Source: 2-02-FULL-48-14 sp964356195
GTDB taxonomy: Bacteria; Patescibacteriota; Gracilibacteria; UBA1369; 2-02-FULL-48-14
DNA length: 64,000 nucleotides
Reading direction: 5' to 3'
Assembly: GCA_964356195.1 (NCBI GenBank)
Contig: CAYHGP010000001.1
Coordinates: 1-64,000, forward strand
Both the position numbers and the translations under genes were made by a program. Positions 41,416 to 49,506 of this stretch are shown here, piece after piece (the stretch's first letter is position 1; each line of letters starts with the position of its first letter). The notes beneath the pieces are model-generated. The model saw only the letters and a program-made list of their open reading frames with translations, did not search any database and had not been told where the DNA came from.

Positions 41416-41792
41416 GGCACAGAATTAATCTGATAATTATAACAGATTTGGAGCCTGGTGTAAACGAAGTGGCGGTGGAAGATGGGTAGAAAGTCTGCAC
41501 GGGCAGACTTTTAGACTGCCGACAACAGATTGCTCGGACAAGTTTTTTGTTCACTCTTTTCTCCTGCACAAACGGCTTGTTCACGCCTCTTTCATGTTTG
41601 ACGCTTGAATAGGCATATTTTTTGGCTTTTGCAAGCCAATATTTCACTGATAGGTGAGGCCTGGAATTTGGCTTATTTGAGCCGTAAAAAATGAGTAAAA
41701 ATTGGGTTCGATGGCGCTTTTTTGGCTTCTAAAAGCCCTAATATGGAGTACAATCCCTTGCGAAGCTAAAAATCTTGATATAAAGTCGCACT
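41416..41792. repeat. 377-base intergenic region with palindrome copy 3 and three GGCTT/AAGCC hairpins
   Basis: No gene is seen. AAGTCTGCACGGGCAGACTT at 41491-41510 is a near-perfect copy (one change) of the 20-base palindrome inside dxr. Three hairpins follow: TTGGCTT-TTGC-AAGCCAA (41623-41640), GGCT-TATTTG-AGCC (41671-41684) and GGCTT-CTAA-AAGCC (41724-41737). The ftsA promoter lies at its right end. Confidence 0.7.
41776..41784 (+). promoter_or_regulatory. ftsA extended -10 promoter, leaderless
   Basis: TGATATAAA (41776-41784) is an extended -10. Eight bases separate it from the ftsA ATG at 41793. An alternative -10, TACAAT at 41749-41754, would give a leader of about 30 bases. Confidence 0.5.
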
Positions 41793-43037
41793 ATGCCTAA
41801 ACACAGACTGATCGCCGGACTTGATATTGGAAACTCCAAAATTCGCGTTGCCGTTGCAGTGATGGATGAGGACAGCACGACACCGAACATCATCGGCGTA
41901 GGTGTTTCTCCTTCCGGAGGACTTCGCAAAGGAAACATTATTGACGTGGAAGAGACCGTAGCGAACATTTCTTCCGCCTTGGAAGATGCCGAACGTATGG
42001 CCGGGGAACCGGTGCACCATGTGTTTTTGGGAATTTCCGGAGATCATATCTCTTCCATGGACAGCAAGGGTGTTATTGCCATTTCCCACAGTGGAAATGA
42101 AATTATTGAAGATGACGTGGACCGTGTTCTTGAGGCGGCTCAGGCCGTTGCCATTCCCAACAATCGACGTATTCTGCGCATTATTCCGAAGTCGTTCACC
42201 GTGGACGAGCAAACCGGCATTAAATACCCTGTAGGAATGACCGGAATTCGTTTGGAAGTACTCGCTCACTTAGTAACGGGACTCGTGCCTGCCGTGAAGA
42301 ACATTGAAAAATGCGTGCATCAAGCCGGAATCGACATCAACGATATTATTCCTTGCGGACTTGCCGCGGCGGAAGCCGTTCTCACGAAACGCCAGAAGGA
42401 ACTCGGGACTGTGGTGATTGACGTCGGATGCGGTGGAACCAACGTGGCGATATTTGAAGATGGAACTGTTCTGCACACCGCTTCTCTTCCTGTGGGTGGA
42501 GACAACGTCACCAACGATATTGCCATTGGTCTGCGCACCTCCATCGACACTGCGGAAAAGATCAAAATTGAGTATGGATCTTGCATCCCCGATGATATTC
42601 ACGATCGAGAAACTATTGATCTTTCTTTGCTTTCAAAGATCGACACTCAAACCGTTTCCAAAAAACAACTCGCGGAAATTATTCAGGCTCGTTACCACGA
42701 AATCTTTATGATGGTGAAGGACGAGCTTGCTCGAGTACAACGCGATGGAATGCTGCCTGCCGGAGCTGTTTTGGCCGGTGCGGCGGTGAAAATGCCGGGC
42801 GTCTTGGACCTTGCCCGTGAAGTTTTGAATCTTCCTGTACAGATCGGATTCCCCACGAACTACGAAGGCGTGGTGGATAAAATTGAAGACCCCGCGTACG
42901 CCAGCGTGATCGGTCTTACAATTTGGGGCTCTCGCTTTCAAGGTGAAGGCTATGGCTTCAAGATGGATTTTAAGAACTTTTCTTTCGAGAAAGTAGGCCA
43001 AGGCCTCAAAGATTGGTTCCGCGGTCTTCTCCCATGA
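41793..43037 (+). CDS. ftsA: Cell division protein FtsA
   Basis: Actin-like ATPase that tethers FtsZ to the membrane. 414 residues. N-terminus LIAGLDIGNSKIRVAVAVMD, the family SHS2 region (RRILRIIPKSFTVDEQTGIK), the phosphate-2 motif VVIDVGCGGTNVAIFEDG, and the adenosine motif GMLPAGAVLAGAAVKMPGVL. The C-terminal amphipathic helix reads QGLKDWFRGLLP, the expected membrane-targeting sequence. Its TGA overlaps the proposed ftsZ ATG (ATGA at 43034). Upstream is an unusual region of repeated hairpins. Confidence 0.97.
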   Translation: MPKHRLIAGLDIGNSKIRVAVAVMDEDSTTPNIIGVGVSPSGGLRKGNIIDVEETVANISSALEDAERMAGEPVHHVFLGISGDHISSMDSKGVIAISHSGNEIIEDDVDRVLEAAQAVAIPNNRRILRIIPKSFTVDEQTGIKYPVGMTGIRLEVLAHLVTGLVPAVKNIEKCVHQAGIDINDIIPCGLAAAEAVLTKRQKELGTVVIDVGCGGTNVAIFEDGTVLHTASLPVGGDNVTNDIAIGLRTSIDTAEKIKIEYGSCIPDDIHDRETIDLSLLSKIDTQTVSKKQLAEIIQARYHEIFMMVKDELARVQRDGMLPAGAVLAGAAVKMPGVLDLAREVLNLPVQIGFPTNYEGVVDKIEDPAYASVIGLTIWGSRFQGEGYGFKMDFKNFSFEKVGQGLKDWFRGLLP

Positions 43038-44257
43038 AACAATTAACCCTTTTCCCTATGGCAGCGCAGTCCCACCAGCAAGATGACAGTCTTAAAAATT
43101 TATTCTCCGGCACCAACAAGCGCCGGAACTTCGAAGTGACGCCCGATGTCACTCCCGTGGCTCGCATCAAAGTGATTGGTGTGGGAGGGGGAGGAGGCAA
43201 CGCGCTGAACCGAATGATCAAGTCGAACATCAAAGGAATCGACTTTATTGCCGTGAACACGGACGCCCAAGCCCTGTACCACAGTGAAGCGGTGACCAAA
43301 ATCAACATCGGAAAGGCAACGACTCGCGGACTTGGAGCGGGCAGTCATCCGGACATTGGACGACAAGCGGCCGAAGAATCTTCCGAAGAAATCAAGCAAG
43401 CGATTGATGGAGCTGAAATGCTGTTCATTTGTTGCGGACTTGGAGGAGGAACGGGAACGGGAGCGGCGCCGGTGATTGCTGAAATCGCTCGCGACCTTGG
43501 AATTTTGTCCGTTGCCGTGGTTACGAAGCCTTTCTCTTTCGAAGGACACCGACGACGCACGCAAGCTGAAGAGGGTCTCGAGAATCTCAAGAACAAAGTG
43601 GATACGCTCATCACGATTCCGAACGATAAGATTTTGTCTCTCATCGACAAAAAGACTCCTCTCACCGAGGCGTTCATGGTTGTGGATGATGTATTGCGAC
43701 AGGGAGTTCAAGGTATTTCCGATTTGATCACCGTACACGGAATGATCAACGTGGACTTTGCCGACGTGAAAGCGATTATGGAAAATGCCGGTTCCGCGCT
43801 CATGGGAATTGGTTACGGAACAGGAGAAAATCGCGCTACGGAAGCGGCTCGTGCTGCGGTGGAAAGCCCGCTTTTGGAGCTCGATATTCAAGGTGCGAAG
43901 GGAATTCTCTTCAACATCACCGGAGGAAGCGACCTCTCTATGTTTGAAGTGGACGAAGCCGCTCGTATTATTACCGAGGCTGCCGACCCTGAAGCGAACA
44001 TTATTTTTGGAGCGGTTATCAACGATTCTTACACCGGTGAAATTAAGATCACTGTGGTGGCTACCGGCTTTGACGACGTAAAGCGTGGTGTTCAAATCGC
44101 TCGACCTCTCGGAGAATTCCGACCGATGAGCAGCATGAATGCCGCCCCTCGTCCTACGATGGAAGCTCGTCCAAATACTCCTTCCATGCCTATGGCGGAA
44201 GATGGAGCTAGCGAATACGATATCCCGGCGTTCATAAGACAGAAGATGCAGAAGTAG
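43034..44257 (+). CDS. ftsZ: Cell division protein FtsZ
   Basis: Tubulin-like GTPase forming the Z ring. 407 residues if started at the ATG overlapping the ftsA stop (43034); an upstream TTG (43013) and an internal ATG (43058) are alternatives. Core motifs: IKVIGVGGGGGNALNRMI, DFIAVNTDAQAL, the tubulin signature LGGGTGTGAAPVIAEIA, and the T7 loop region NVDFADVKAIM. The C-terminal linker is short and Pro/Met rich (PRPTMEARPNTPSMPMA), and the tail (EYDIPAFIRQKMQK) matches the conserved FtsA-binding peptide. Followed by a strong terminator. Confidence 0.98.
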   Translation: MKQLTLFPMAAQSHQQDDSLKNLFSGTNKRRNFEVTPDVTPVARIKVIGVGGGGGNALNRMIKSNIKGIDFIAVNTDAQALYHSEAVTKINIGKATTRGLGAGSHPDIGRQAAEESSEEIKQAIDGAEMLFICCGLGGGTGTGAAPVIAEIARDLGILSVAVVTKPFSFEGHRRRTQAEEGLENLKNKVDTLITIPNDKILSLIDKKTPLTEAFMVVDDVLRQGVQGISDLITVHGMINVDFADVKAIMENAGSALMGIGYGTGENRATEAARAAVESPLLELDIQGAKGILFNITGGSDLSMFEVDEAARIITEAADPEANIIFGAVINDSYTGEIKITVVATGFDDVKRGVQIARPLGEFRPMSSMNAAPRPTMEARPNTPSMPMAEDGASEYDIPAFIRQKMQK

Positions 44258-44305
44258 AGCCGTTGGCTCCTCCCAAAGGGTCTTTAAAATTCCGATGAAC
44301 ACAAT

Positions 44306-44338
44306 AAATAGCCCCCACCGCGGGGCTATTTATTTTTT
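44306..44338 (+). terminator. Strong terminator after ftsZ
   Basis: AAATAGCCCC (44306-44315) pairs perfectly with GGGGCTATTT (44322-44331) across a six-base loop, followed by ATTTTTTT. The last codons and stop of the convergent gene lie within its right arm. Confidence 0.85.
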
Positions 44339-45571
44339 TGTATTTAATTCTGTTCGTAGCTCTGCTGTGAGGCGTTTGCATTCGTCGTAAGCTCGTTGCC
44401 CAATGGCTTTTACGTCGGTGGTGGTGAGGTCTTCGGCTGCAAATTGTTTCAAGTCAACCAAATTAAATCCGCCTTGTGTTTTCACTTGCTCTGCAATGAC
44501 TCCCTGGTTTTCAGATGAAAGACGATCTACCACGTAAGGTTGCATGAGCCGAACAAACAAGGCGTCTGGAGCGTCTGGAGGGATTGCATCGTCCACTCGA
44601 TCGAGCAAAGTCCATTTTCCAGTGCCTTCGGAGCCGGCCAGCTCGGCGCTATAGCCACAGAGTTCTTGAACTTGGCGTGGCGTGAAACAGTTTTCGATGT
44701 GCAAAGTACCCATTCCGTAAATTTCTGCGTCCACGCGGCGTTGCATGCAGCCCTGGTGAAAGTTCACTTCTTTGTCACGGTCAACCAACAGGAGATGTGT
44801 AGCCTCGTGATGAAGGGTGTCCCGAGTCAGACTTGCCTCGAACTCCTCAGGGTTTTGTGTGCCCGGGTATCCCTTAAAGTCCTCGGCCAACCGTTTCGCC
44901 ATTTGCGTTTGATCGTTAACATAAAACTGCACCACTTGGCCGTTGGTGTCTCCTTCTGCAGTGGTTTGGGCAGGGAGCTCGCCGGTCATGTTTTCAACGA
45001 TGTAAAGAACGGGGTATTTTGCCGCGCCGAGCTTATCGTGTATAGCAATTTGATCGGTTTGATCGAAGCGGTACTCGTTGATGATCCATACTTTGTCCTG
45101 CTGCCTAAGCTGAAGGTGAGCGCCGTCCGCGTGGAGGAATTCGTTCAAAAATCGTACTAGATCCAGAAGTTCCACCTTAGCTCCCTGTGGGAAACGTGAC
45201 AGGTAATAAGGATCGATTTTTTTGCCGCTGCGCTCGCTTAAGAATCGACAGACGTCGGTTACGAGCTCGTTGATGTGTTTTTGATCACGACGCTCTTCTT
45301 CCGAAAGCTTCGCATACTTCTGTTTGTAGGTTGTGGCAAAATGCCCTGAACTGCCTTTAGCGAGTTCTTCGAATTCCTCTTGGCTCATATCGAGGCCCGC
45401 CGGTTTCTCATAAACAACGCTTTCCCCAAGAAGCTGGGATTCAGGGTAGCCGGCGTCGATAACTGCAGCTGGGGCGGATGGAGCAGAAAGTTCTGCCTTT
45501 GCAGGCTCGGGCTTTTCAGCGTCCCCATCGAGGGCCAGGAGGCCGAGTAAAGCGAAGTTTCTAAGTTTCAT
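44330..45571 (-). CDS. Putative secreted zinc metallopeptidase (HEATH motif)
   Basis: 413 residues. The N-terminus is hydrophobic (MKLRNFALLGLLALDGDAEK), a weak signal peptide. An Ala/Pro linker follows (about 22-40), then a helical region with ITHE-like charged residues (KHINELVTDVCRFLSERSGK). The zinc motif HHEATHLLL (HExxH) is at about residues 252-260, with DAEIYGMGTLHIENCF downstream as a possible third ligand region. Enzymatic activity is inferred from the motif alone. The -10-like TATCTT eight bases before the ATG suggests a leaderless mRNA. Convergent with ftsZ. Confidence 0.6.
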   Translation of the reverse strand: MKLRNFALLGLLALDGDAEKPEPAKAELSAPSAPAAVIDAGYPESQLLGESVVYEKPAGLDMSQEEFEELAKGSSGHFATTYKQKYAKLSEEERRDQKHINELVTDVCRFLSERSGKKIDPYYLSRFPQGAKVELLDLVRFLNEFLHADGAHLQLRQQDKVWIINEYRFDQTDQIAIHDKLGAAKYPVLYIVENMTGELPAQTTAEGDTNGQVVQFYVNDQTQMAKRLAEDFKGYPGTQNPEEFEASLTRDTLHHEATHLLLVDRDKEVNFHQGCMQRRVDAEIYGMGTLHIENCFTPRQVQELCGYSAELAGSEGTGKWTLLDRVDDAIPPDAPDALFVRLMQPYVVDRLSSENQGVIAEQVKTQGGFNLVDLKQFAAEDLTTTDVKAIGQRAYDECKRLTAELRTELNTKK

Positions 45572-45633
45572 GGTAAATTAAGATATGGGGTATTTATTTT
45601 AACCTATTTTGCCGTTTAGTCAAATGGAATGTC

Positions 45634-45659
45634 CTCCCTTGAGATCACGGGAGTTTTTT
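45634..45659 (+). terminator. Terminator-like hairpin upstream of the FemAB-like gene
   Basis: CTCCC (45634-45638), ten-base loop, GGGAG (45649-45653), TTTTTT (45654-45659). It lies between divergent genes, just upstream of the -10 box at 45674. It may stop antisense transcripts running through the preceding minus-strand gene. Confidence 0.5.
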
Positions 45660-45670
45660 CGCGAAACCAA

Positions 45671-45679
45671 TGGTATGCT
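45671..45679 (+). promoter_or_regulatory. FemAB-like gene extended -10 promoter, leaderless
   Basis: TGGTATGCT (45671-45679) is an extended -10 ending six bases before the ATG at 45686. This supports 45686 as the start rather than the upstream in-frame ATG at 45629. Confidence 0.5.
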
Positions 45680-45685
45680 GTACTT

Positions 45686-46675
45686 ATGCATATTCAGGTT
45701 CTTCATTCCGACCAAGCGTCTCTTCTCGAGGAGTTTGTTTCCGGCCACCCGCGGGGTTCAATCGAGCAAACCTGGGCGTGGGGCGGGCTGCAGACGCAGA
45801 TTCCCGGCAGACCGGAATTCCGCGTATTTGGGCTGTTTGAAGGAGAAAAAATAGTGGGTTCGATGCTGCTTGTACGGCAAGCGATGGGTTTTGGAAAGGC
45901 GTGGCTGTGGTGTCCGCGGGGGCCGCTTTTGCCATTAGGTCAGGAGAAAGAGGCCTGGGATTTGCTCCGAGAAGCGTGTGCCAACTGGGCGGGGCTGCAC
46001 GGAGCGGTGTTTTTAAGGGTGGAAAGTGGTTGTTTGAAAGCGGATGAAGTCGTTGTACGCGGAAAAGATGCCAAGGAATGCTACCTTCCCGAAGACACTT
46101 TGATGCTCGATTTAACGCTTTCGGAAGAGAAATTGCTGGCGGGTATGAACCAGAGTTGTCGGCGAAATCTCAAAAAGGCGGCGGGCGTGAAGGTGGGCAA
46201 GGGCACGGAGGAGGATTTCTTGGCGTTTTACCGACTCCTGAAAGAAACGGCCGTGCGAGACGGCTTCCATGTGCATCAAGATGGTTTTTATAAGGCTTTT
46301 TTGCGAGATTTGGGGGACAAGGCTGTTTTTTACGTGGCGAAGCTGGAGGAAGAGGTGGTTGGCGGCGCACTGATGGTGCATTTTGGAGATACGGCGACTT
46401 ACTACTTTGGCGCTTCGGCAAACGCGGCTCGCGAGGCCAAGGTGGGTCATGCCATTCAGTGGCACGCCATTGCAGCGGCGAAGGCGGCGAGGTTTAAAAA
46501 GTATGACTTCCTTGGAATTGCTCCGGAAGGGAACTCACGGCACTCGTTGGCGGGCGTGACCCAGTTCAAGCTTGGGTTTGGTGGGAATCGAGTGAGCTAC
46601 CAAAAAACGCAGGCCTTTGTGTATCGACGGCTGTGGTGGTGGGCGTACAGACTCGCAAAGGCCCTGCGGATTTAA
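45686..46675 (+). CDS. FemAB/GNAT-type peptidoglycan interpeptide-bridge aminoacyltransferase
   Basis: 329 residues from the ATG at 45686. FemAB layout with two GNAT-like halves: FIRST half QTWAWGGLQTQIPGRPEFRV (family: QS..Wg..k), second half LLKETAVRDGFHVHQDGFYK and VVGGALMVHFGDTATYYFGA, and the signature KKYDFLGIAPEGNSRHSLAG followed by VTQFKLGFGG (family: YDfwGi......f.gl..FK.gFGg). These enzymes add amino acids from tRNA to the stem peptide. The stop shares bases with the convergent def gene (TTAA at 46672). Confidence 0.88.
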   Translation: MHIQVLHSDQASLLEEFVSGHPRGSIEQTWAWGGLQTQIPGRPEFRVFGLFEGEKIVGSMLLVRQAMGFGKAWLWCPRGPLLPLGQEKEAWDLLREACANWAGLHGAVFLRVESGCLKADEVVVRGKDAKECYLPEDTLMLDLTLSEEKLLAGMNQSCRRNLKKAAGVKVGKGTEEDFLAFYRLLKETAVRDGFHVHQDGFYKAFLRDLGDKAVFYVAKLEEEVVGGALMVHFGDTATYYFGASANAAREAKVGHAIQWHAIAAAKAARFKKYDFLGIAPEGNSRHSLAGVTQFKLGFGGNRVSYQKTQAFVYRRLWWWAYRLAKALRI

Positions 46676-47175
46676 ATCTCCACGTCTTTGCTTTTTTTGC
46701 TGCGTTTTTTTTCTTCGATTTCAAAAGCGCGATCTATAAAAAGGACGCCGTTGAGATGGTCCACTTCGTGTTGGATGATGCGGGCGTTGAAGTGAAAGAG
46801 TTCGAGCGTGTGATCTTGATTTTTCAGGTTTTTGTAGCGCACCAAGACTCGAGAGGCGCGACGAACTTTGCCCCAAACACCGGGAAGACTGAGGCAGCCT
46901 TCTTCCCCTTCTTCTTGTTCTTCAGAAAGTTCGAGGATTTCAGGGTTGATCATGGGAAAAACGATTTCGTTTTTTTCGCCGGGGTTGAGCTTCACAATCA
47001 CCATGCGGATGTTACGGCCAACCTGAGGTGCGGCAATTCCAACGCCACTGAGTTCATCCATGGCCTTCACCATGTCTACGGCAAAACTACGCAGTTCCGC
47101 GGTAATGGTTTTTACCGGCTTGGAAACCGTGCGTAGAATGGTGTTTTCGGTGCCTTTTTCGACTTTGATGCTCAT
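46672..47175 (-). CDS. def: Peptide deformylase
   Basis: Removes the formyl group from new proteins. 167 residues. All three catalytic motifs are intact: GVGIAAPQVGRNIRM, EEGCLSLPGVWG and IIQHEVDHLNGVLFIDRA. The zinc ligands are Cys in EGCLSLP and both His in HEVDH. The C-terminal tail is highly charged (EIEEKKRSKKSKDVEI). The start is 2 bases after the prfB stop, so def and prfB are co-transcribed. Confidence 0.97.
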   Translation of the reverse strand: MSIKVEKGTENTILRTVSKPVKTITAELRSFAVDMVKAMDELSGVGIAAPQVGRNIRMVIVKLNPGEKNEIVFPMINPEILELSEEQEEGEEGCLSLPGVWGKVRRASRVLVRYKNLKNQDHTLELFHFNARIIQHEVDHLNGVLFIDRAFEIEEKKRSKKSKDVEI

Positions 47176-47177
47176 GC

Positions 47178-48269
47178 TTAAGATTGCTTTAGTTTTAGCC
47201 CAGCTTCTATAAATTCGTCAATTTCGCCGTTGAGGACTTTGTCGACCTGGCTGGTTTCGTAGTCGGTACGGTGGTCTTTTACCATCTGGTAGGGCTGGAG
47301 GACGTAGGAGCGAATTTGGTTACCCCAAGAGGTTTGGACGTGTTCGCCGCGGATCTCCTGAATGGTATCCAGATGATGTTGCTCCTGCAGGGCGAGCAGT
47401 TTAGCCTTGAGCATATTGAGGGCATTTTCACGGTTTTGAATTTGGCTGCGCTCGGTCTGACAGTTCACAACAAGACCGGTGGGGATGTGTTTGAGGCGCA
47501 CCGCGGAAGAGACTTTATTCACATTTTGACCTCCCGCTCCACTGGAGCGAATGAATTCCCATTCGAGCTCGTCTTCTTTGATTTCGAGTTCAGTATTGTT
47601 ATCGATTTCAGGAGCCACTTCCACGAGAGCGAAAGAGGTTTCACGGGTGTGTTTAGCATTGAAAGGGGAGAGGCGCACCAGGCGGTGAACGCCGTTTTCG
47701 TGCTTGAGGTAGCCGTAAGCGAAGGCGCCCTCTACTTTAAAAGAAGCGCTTTTGATGCCGGCCTCTTCGGCGGTGCTGAGGTCCAGTTGCGTGGTTTTCC
47801 AACCGCGAGTGTCGCAATAGCGGAGGTACATTCGCATGAGCATTTCGGCAAAATCTTGGGCATCCACGCCGCCGGTTCCCGCATGGAAAGAAAGGATGGC
47901 GGGGTTCGCGTCATAAGGACCGCTGAGGTAGAGCTCAATGTTCAGACGGTTGTGCGTTTTTTCGGCCTCGGCGAGGTCTTTTTCGAGCTGGCTCACGGTT
48001 TCTTTGTCGTCGGCAGCCACCATTTCGGTGAGGTCGAGCAGGTTCTTCACGTCGTGTTCGAGCCTTTCCCATTCCTCAAGCGTGCTGCGAATAAAACCCG
48101 CTTCTTTGGAAACTTTTTGTGCGTGTTCTTGATCGCTCCAAAAATCAGGCGCGCCCATTTCCACCTCAAGAGCAGCGAGTTTTGATTTCTTGTGGGGGAG
48201 GTCCAGATGATCGAGGGACTTTTTCACTTCGTCCTCAAGAAGATGGAGGCGGTCTTTGATTTCTTGCAT
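47178..48269 (-). CDS. prfB: Peptide chain release factor 2
   Basis: Releases peptides at UGA and UAA. 363 residues from the ATG at 48269; a GTG at 48296 lies inside a hairpin and is rejected. Key motifs: HAGTGGVDAQDFAEMLMRMY, the stop-codon-reading tripeptide in RLSPFNAKHTRETSF (SPF, RF2-specific), and SSGAGGQNVNKVSSAVRLKH with the catalytic GGQ. The reading frame is continuous, with no programmed +1 frameshift site, so the E. coli-type autoregulation is absent. The gene shows that UGA is a stop codon here. The ATG directly abuts a large hairpin. Confidence 0.96.
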   Translation of the reverse strand: MQEIKDRLHLLEDEVKKSLDHLDLPHKKSKLAALEVEMGAPDFWSDQEHAQKVSKEAGFIRSTLEEWERLEHDVKNLLDLTEMVAADDKETVSQLEKDLAEAEKTHNRLNIELYLSGPYDANPAILSFHAGTGGVDAQDFAEMLMRMYLRYCDTRGWKTTQLDLSTAEEAGIKSASFKVEGAFAYGYLKHENGVHRLVRLSPFNAKHTRETSFALVEVAPEIDNNTELEIKEDELEWEFIRSSGAGGQNVNKVSSAVRLKHIPTGLVVNCQTERSQIQNRENALNMLKAKLLALQEQHHLDTIQEIRGEHVQTSWGNQIRSYVLQPYQMVKDHRTDYETSQVDKVLNGEIDEFIEAGLKLKQS

Positions 48270-48309
48270 AAAAGGCTTTAGTCGGGCCGTGCCCACTCTA
48301 AAGCCTTTT
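48270..48309 (-). promoter_or_regulatory. Large hairpin abutting the prfB start codon
   Basis: Perfect 12-base arms AAAAGGCTTTAG (48270-48281) and CTAAAGCCTTTT (48298-48309), with an inner GGGC/GCCC pairing (48284-48287 and 48291-48294). On the minus strand it ends in TTTT immediately before the prfB ATG. It could end transcription of the upstream gene, or fold over the prfB start and limit initiation. Confidence 0.6.
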
Positions 48310-48328
48310 GAGCTATTTTCAAAGAGGA

Positions 48329-49399
48329 CTACTGTTCTACCACCCCTAATGCCGGTGCGAGGTCTTTTTGTACTCTCGCTATCCAGCCCTGCAGACCTTC
48401 TTTCGTTACTTCACCGTTTGCTACGCGTCGGTAGAGACGGGCTTGAAGATCGCGGTGCTCTGTCGCTTCAGGTTTGTCGATGAAGATGAACGGTTCATAT
48501 TCATAGTCTCCGCTGTTCCCTCTGGCGCGGGCTTTAGTAATGGCCTCTTTCCAAGGAGCGTCTGGTCCGTAATGAACAAAGAATTGTTGGCAGCTTGCGC
48601 GTTCATTTTCACCAAGATCTACATAGTTGCTCTTACTATAAACATCAGTGCAGTCCGTTGCTTGAAGCGTGTGCAGGTACGCTGTTTCTTTGCTCACATC
48701 CAGAGTTGCTGCATAGGCTGTGGCGGCGTCGAGCTCTTCTTTCAACTCTGCTCTCGTTTCCGGGCTCGCTTGCCCTACCTTATAACTCACGTAAGGAAGT
48801 GCCCAGTTATAGAGTTGTTCCTGTTGCCTGGGATCATTGAGAAAGCTTGTGCCTGGCTTGAGTCCGTAGGCACTGTCTGTTTTTAGCATGGAGGCTGACC
48901 AGCCCGTAGCATTTTGACTAAGCTCTTTCAATACTTCTTCCCAAGGGGTTGGGTCGCTCGCAAACATAGCCTTGCCATCCATTGAAATTTTTTCGTAAGG
49001 CAGGTCTAGGCCTTCCGGGAGAGGAGATGTGTCTATTCGTTGATCACAGTTGTTGTCGTGGCCGTCAAAAACCTCTGCCGCGCCTGGGTTGGTCGCTGCA
49101 TCGCTATCGTCACAGTCTCCTGCTTGCGGGGCTAAGGTTCTAAGGTAGGTCTTCTCCTTAAGCTTTTCTTGAGTGGCACAAACCGCTTCAACTACGGATT
49201 GGTCCGAGGAATTTACGGCCGGGAATTCACCCGGAGCACAGGTGACTTTCGGATATACCTTTGGGTCTGCGTGGAGCGAGACGGCTCCGTAGCCATCCCT
49301 GTCATGATCTGGCCAGTATTGGGCCGGTTCGCCCTTTGTCCCACAACCGGGAAGAGCCGCCACCGTAAGGACTGTTGCTAAGGTTTGAAGCCTGTTCAT
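48329..49399 (-). CDS. Lipoprotein with MopE-type metal-binding motif
   Basis: 356 residues. Signal with lipobox (MNRLQTLATVLTVAALPGC). The segment GDCDDSDAATNPGAAEVFDG followed by HDNNCDQRID (about 95-125) is the MopE/putative metal-binding motif: Cys-Asp-rich loops that bind calcium or copper in surface proteins. An earlier partial copy (YWPDHDRDGYGAV) is at about 28-40. The rest (about 130-356) is an unrecognised helical domain. Located upstream of prfB on the same strand, separated by the hairpin at 48270-48309. Confidence 0.75.
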   Translation of the reverse strand: MNRLQTLATVLTVAALPGCGTKGEPAQYWPDHDRDGYGAVSLHADPKVYPKVTCAPGEFPAVNSSDQSVVEAVCATQEKLKEKTYLRTLAPQAGDCDDSDAATNPGAAEVFDGHDNNCDQRIDTSPLPEGLDLPYEKISMDGKAMFASDPTPWEEVLKELSQNATGWSASMLKTDSAYGLKPGTSFLNDPRQQEQLYNWALPYVSYKVGQASPETRAELKEELDAATAYAATLDVSKETAYLHTLQATDCTDVYSKSNYVDLGENERASCQQFFVHYGPDAPWKEAITKARARGNSGDYEYEPFIFIDKPEATEHRDLQARLYRRVANGEVTKEGLQGWIARVQKDLAPALGVVEQ

Positions 49400-49493
49400 G
49401 AGAATGGGGTGAGAGAATTACAATATTTTAGCGCGTTTTGGCTTTATGTCAAGGGCCGTGTTTTTTGGGGGCGATTTTATGAACGTGCTTGGG

Positions 49494-49499
49494 TATACT
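49494..49499 (+). promoter_or_regulatory. -10 box of the flippase gene, leaderless
   Basis: TATACT (49494-49499) ends seven bases before the ATG at 49507. Confidence 0.45.
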
Positions 49500-49506
49500 G
49501 GGCGCA

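Noticed and set aside
47178..48296. Programmed +1 frameshift in prfB
   Set aside because: The whole protein reads in a single frame and no in-frame TGA with a slippery site occurs near the N-terminus.
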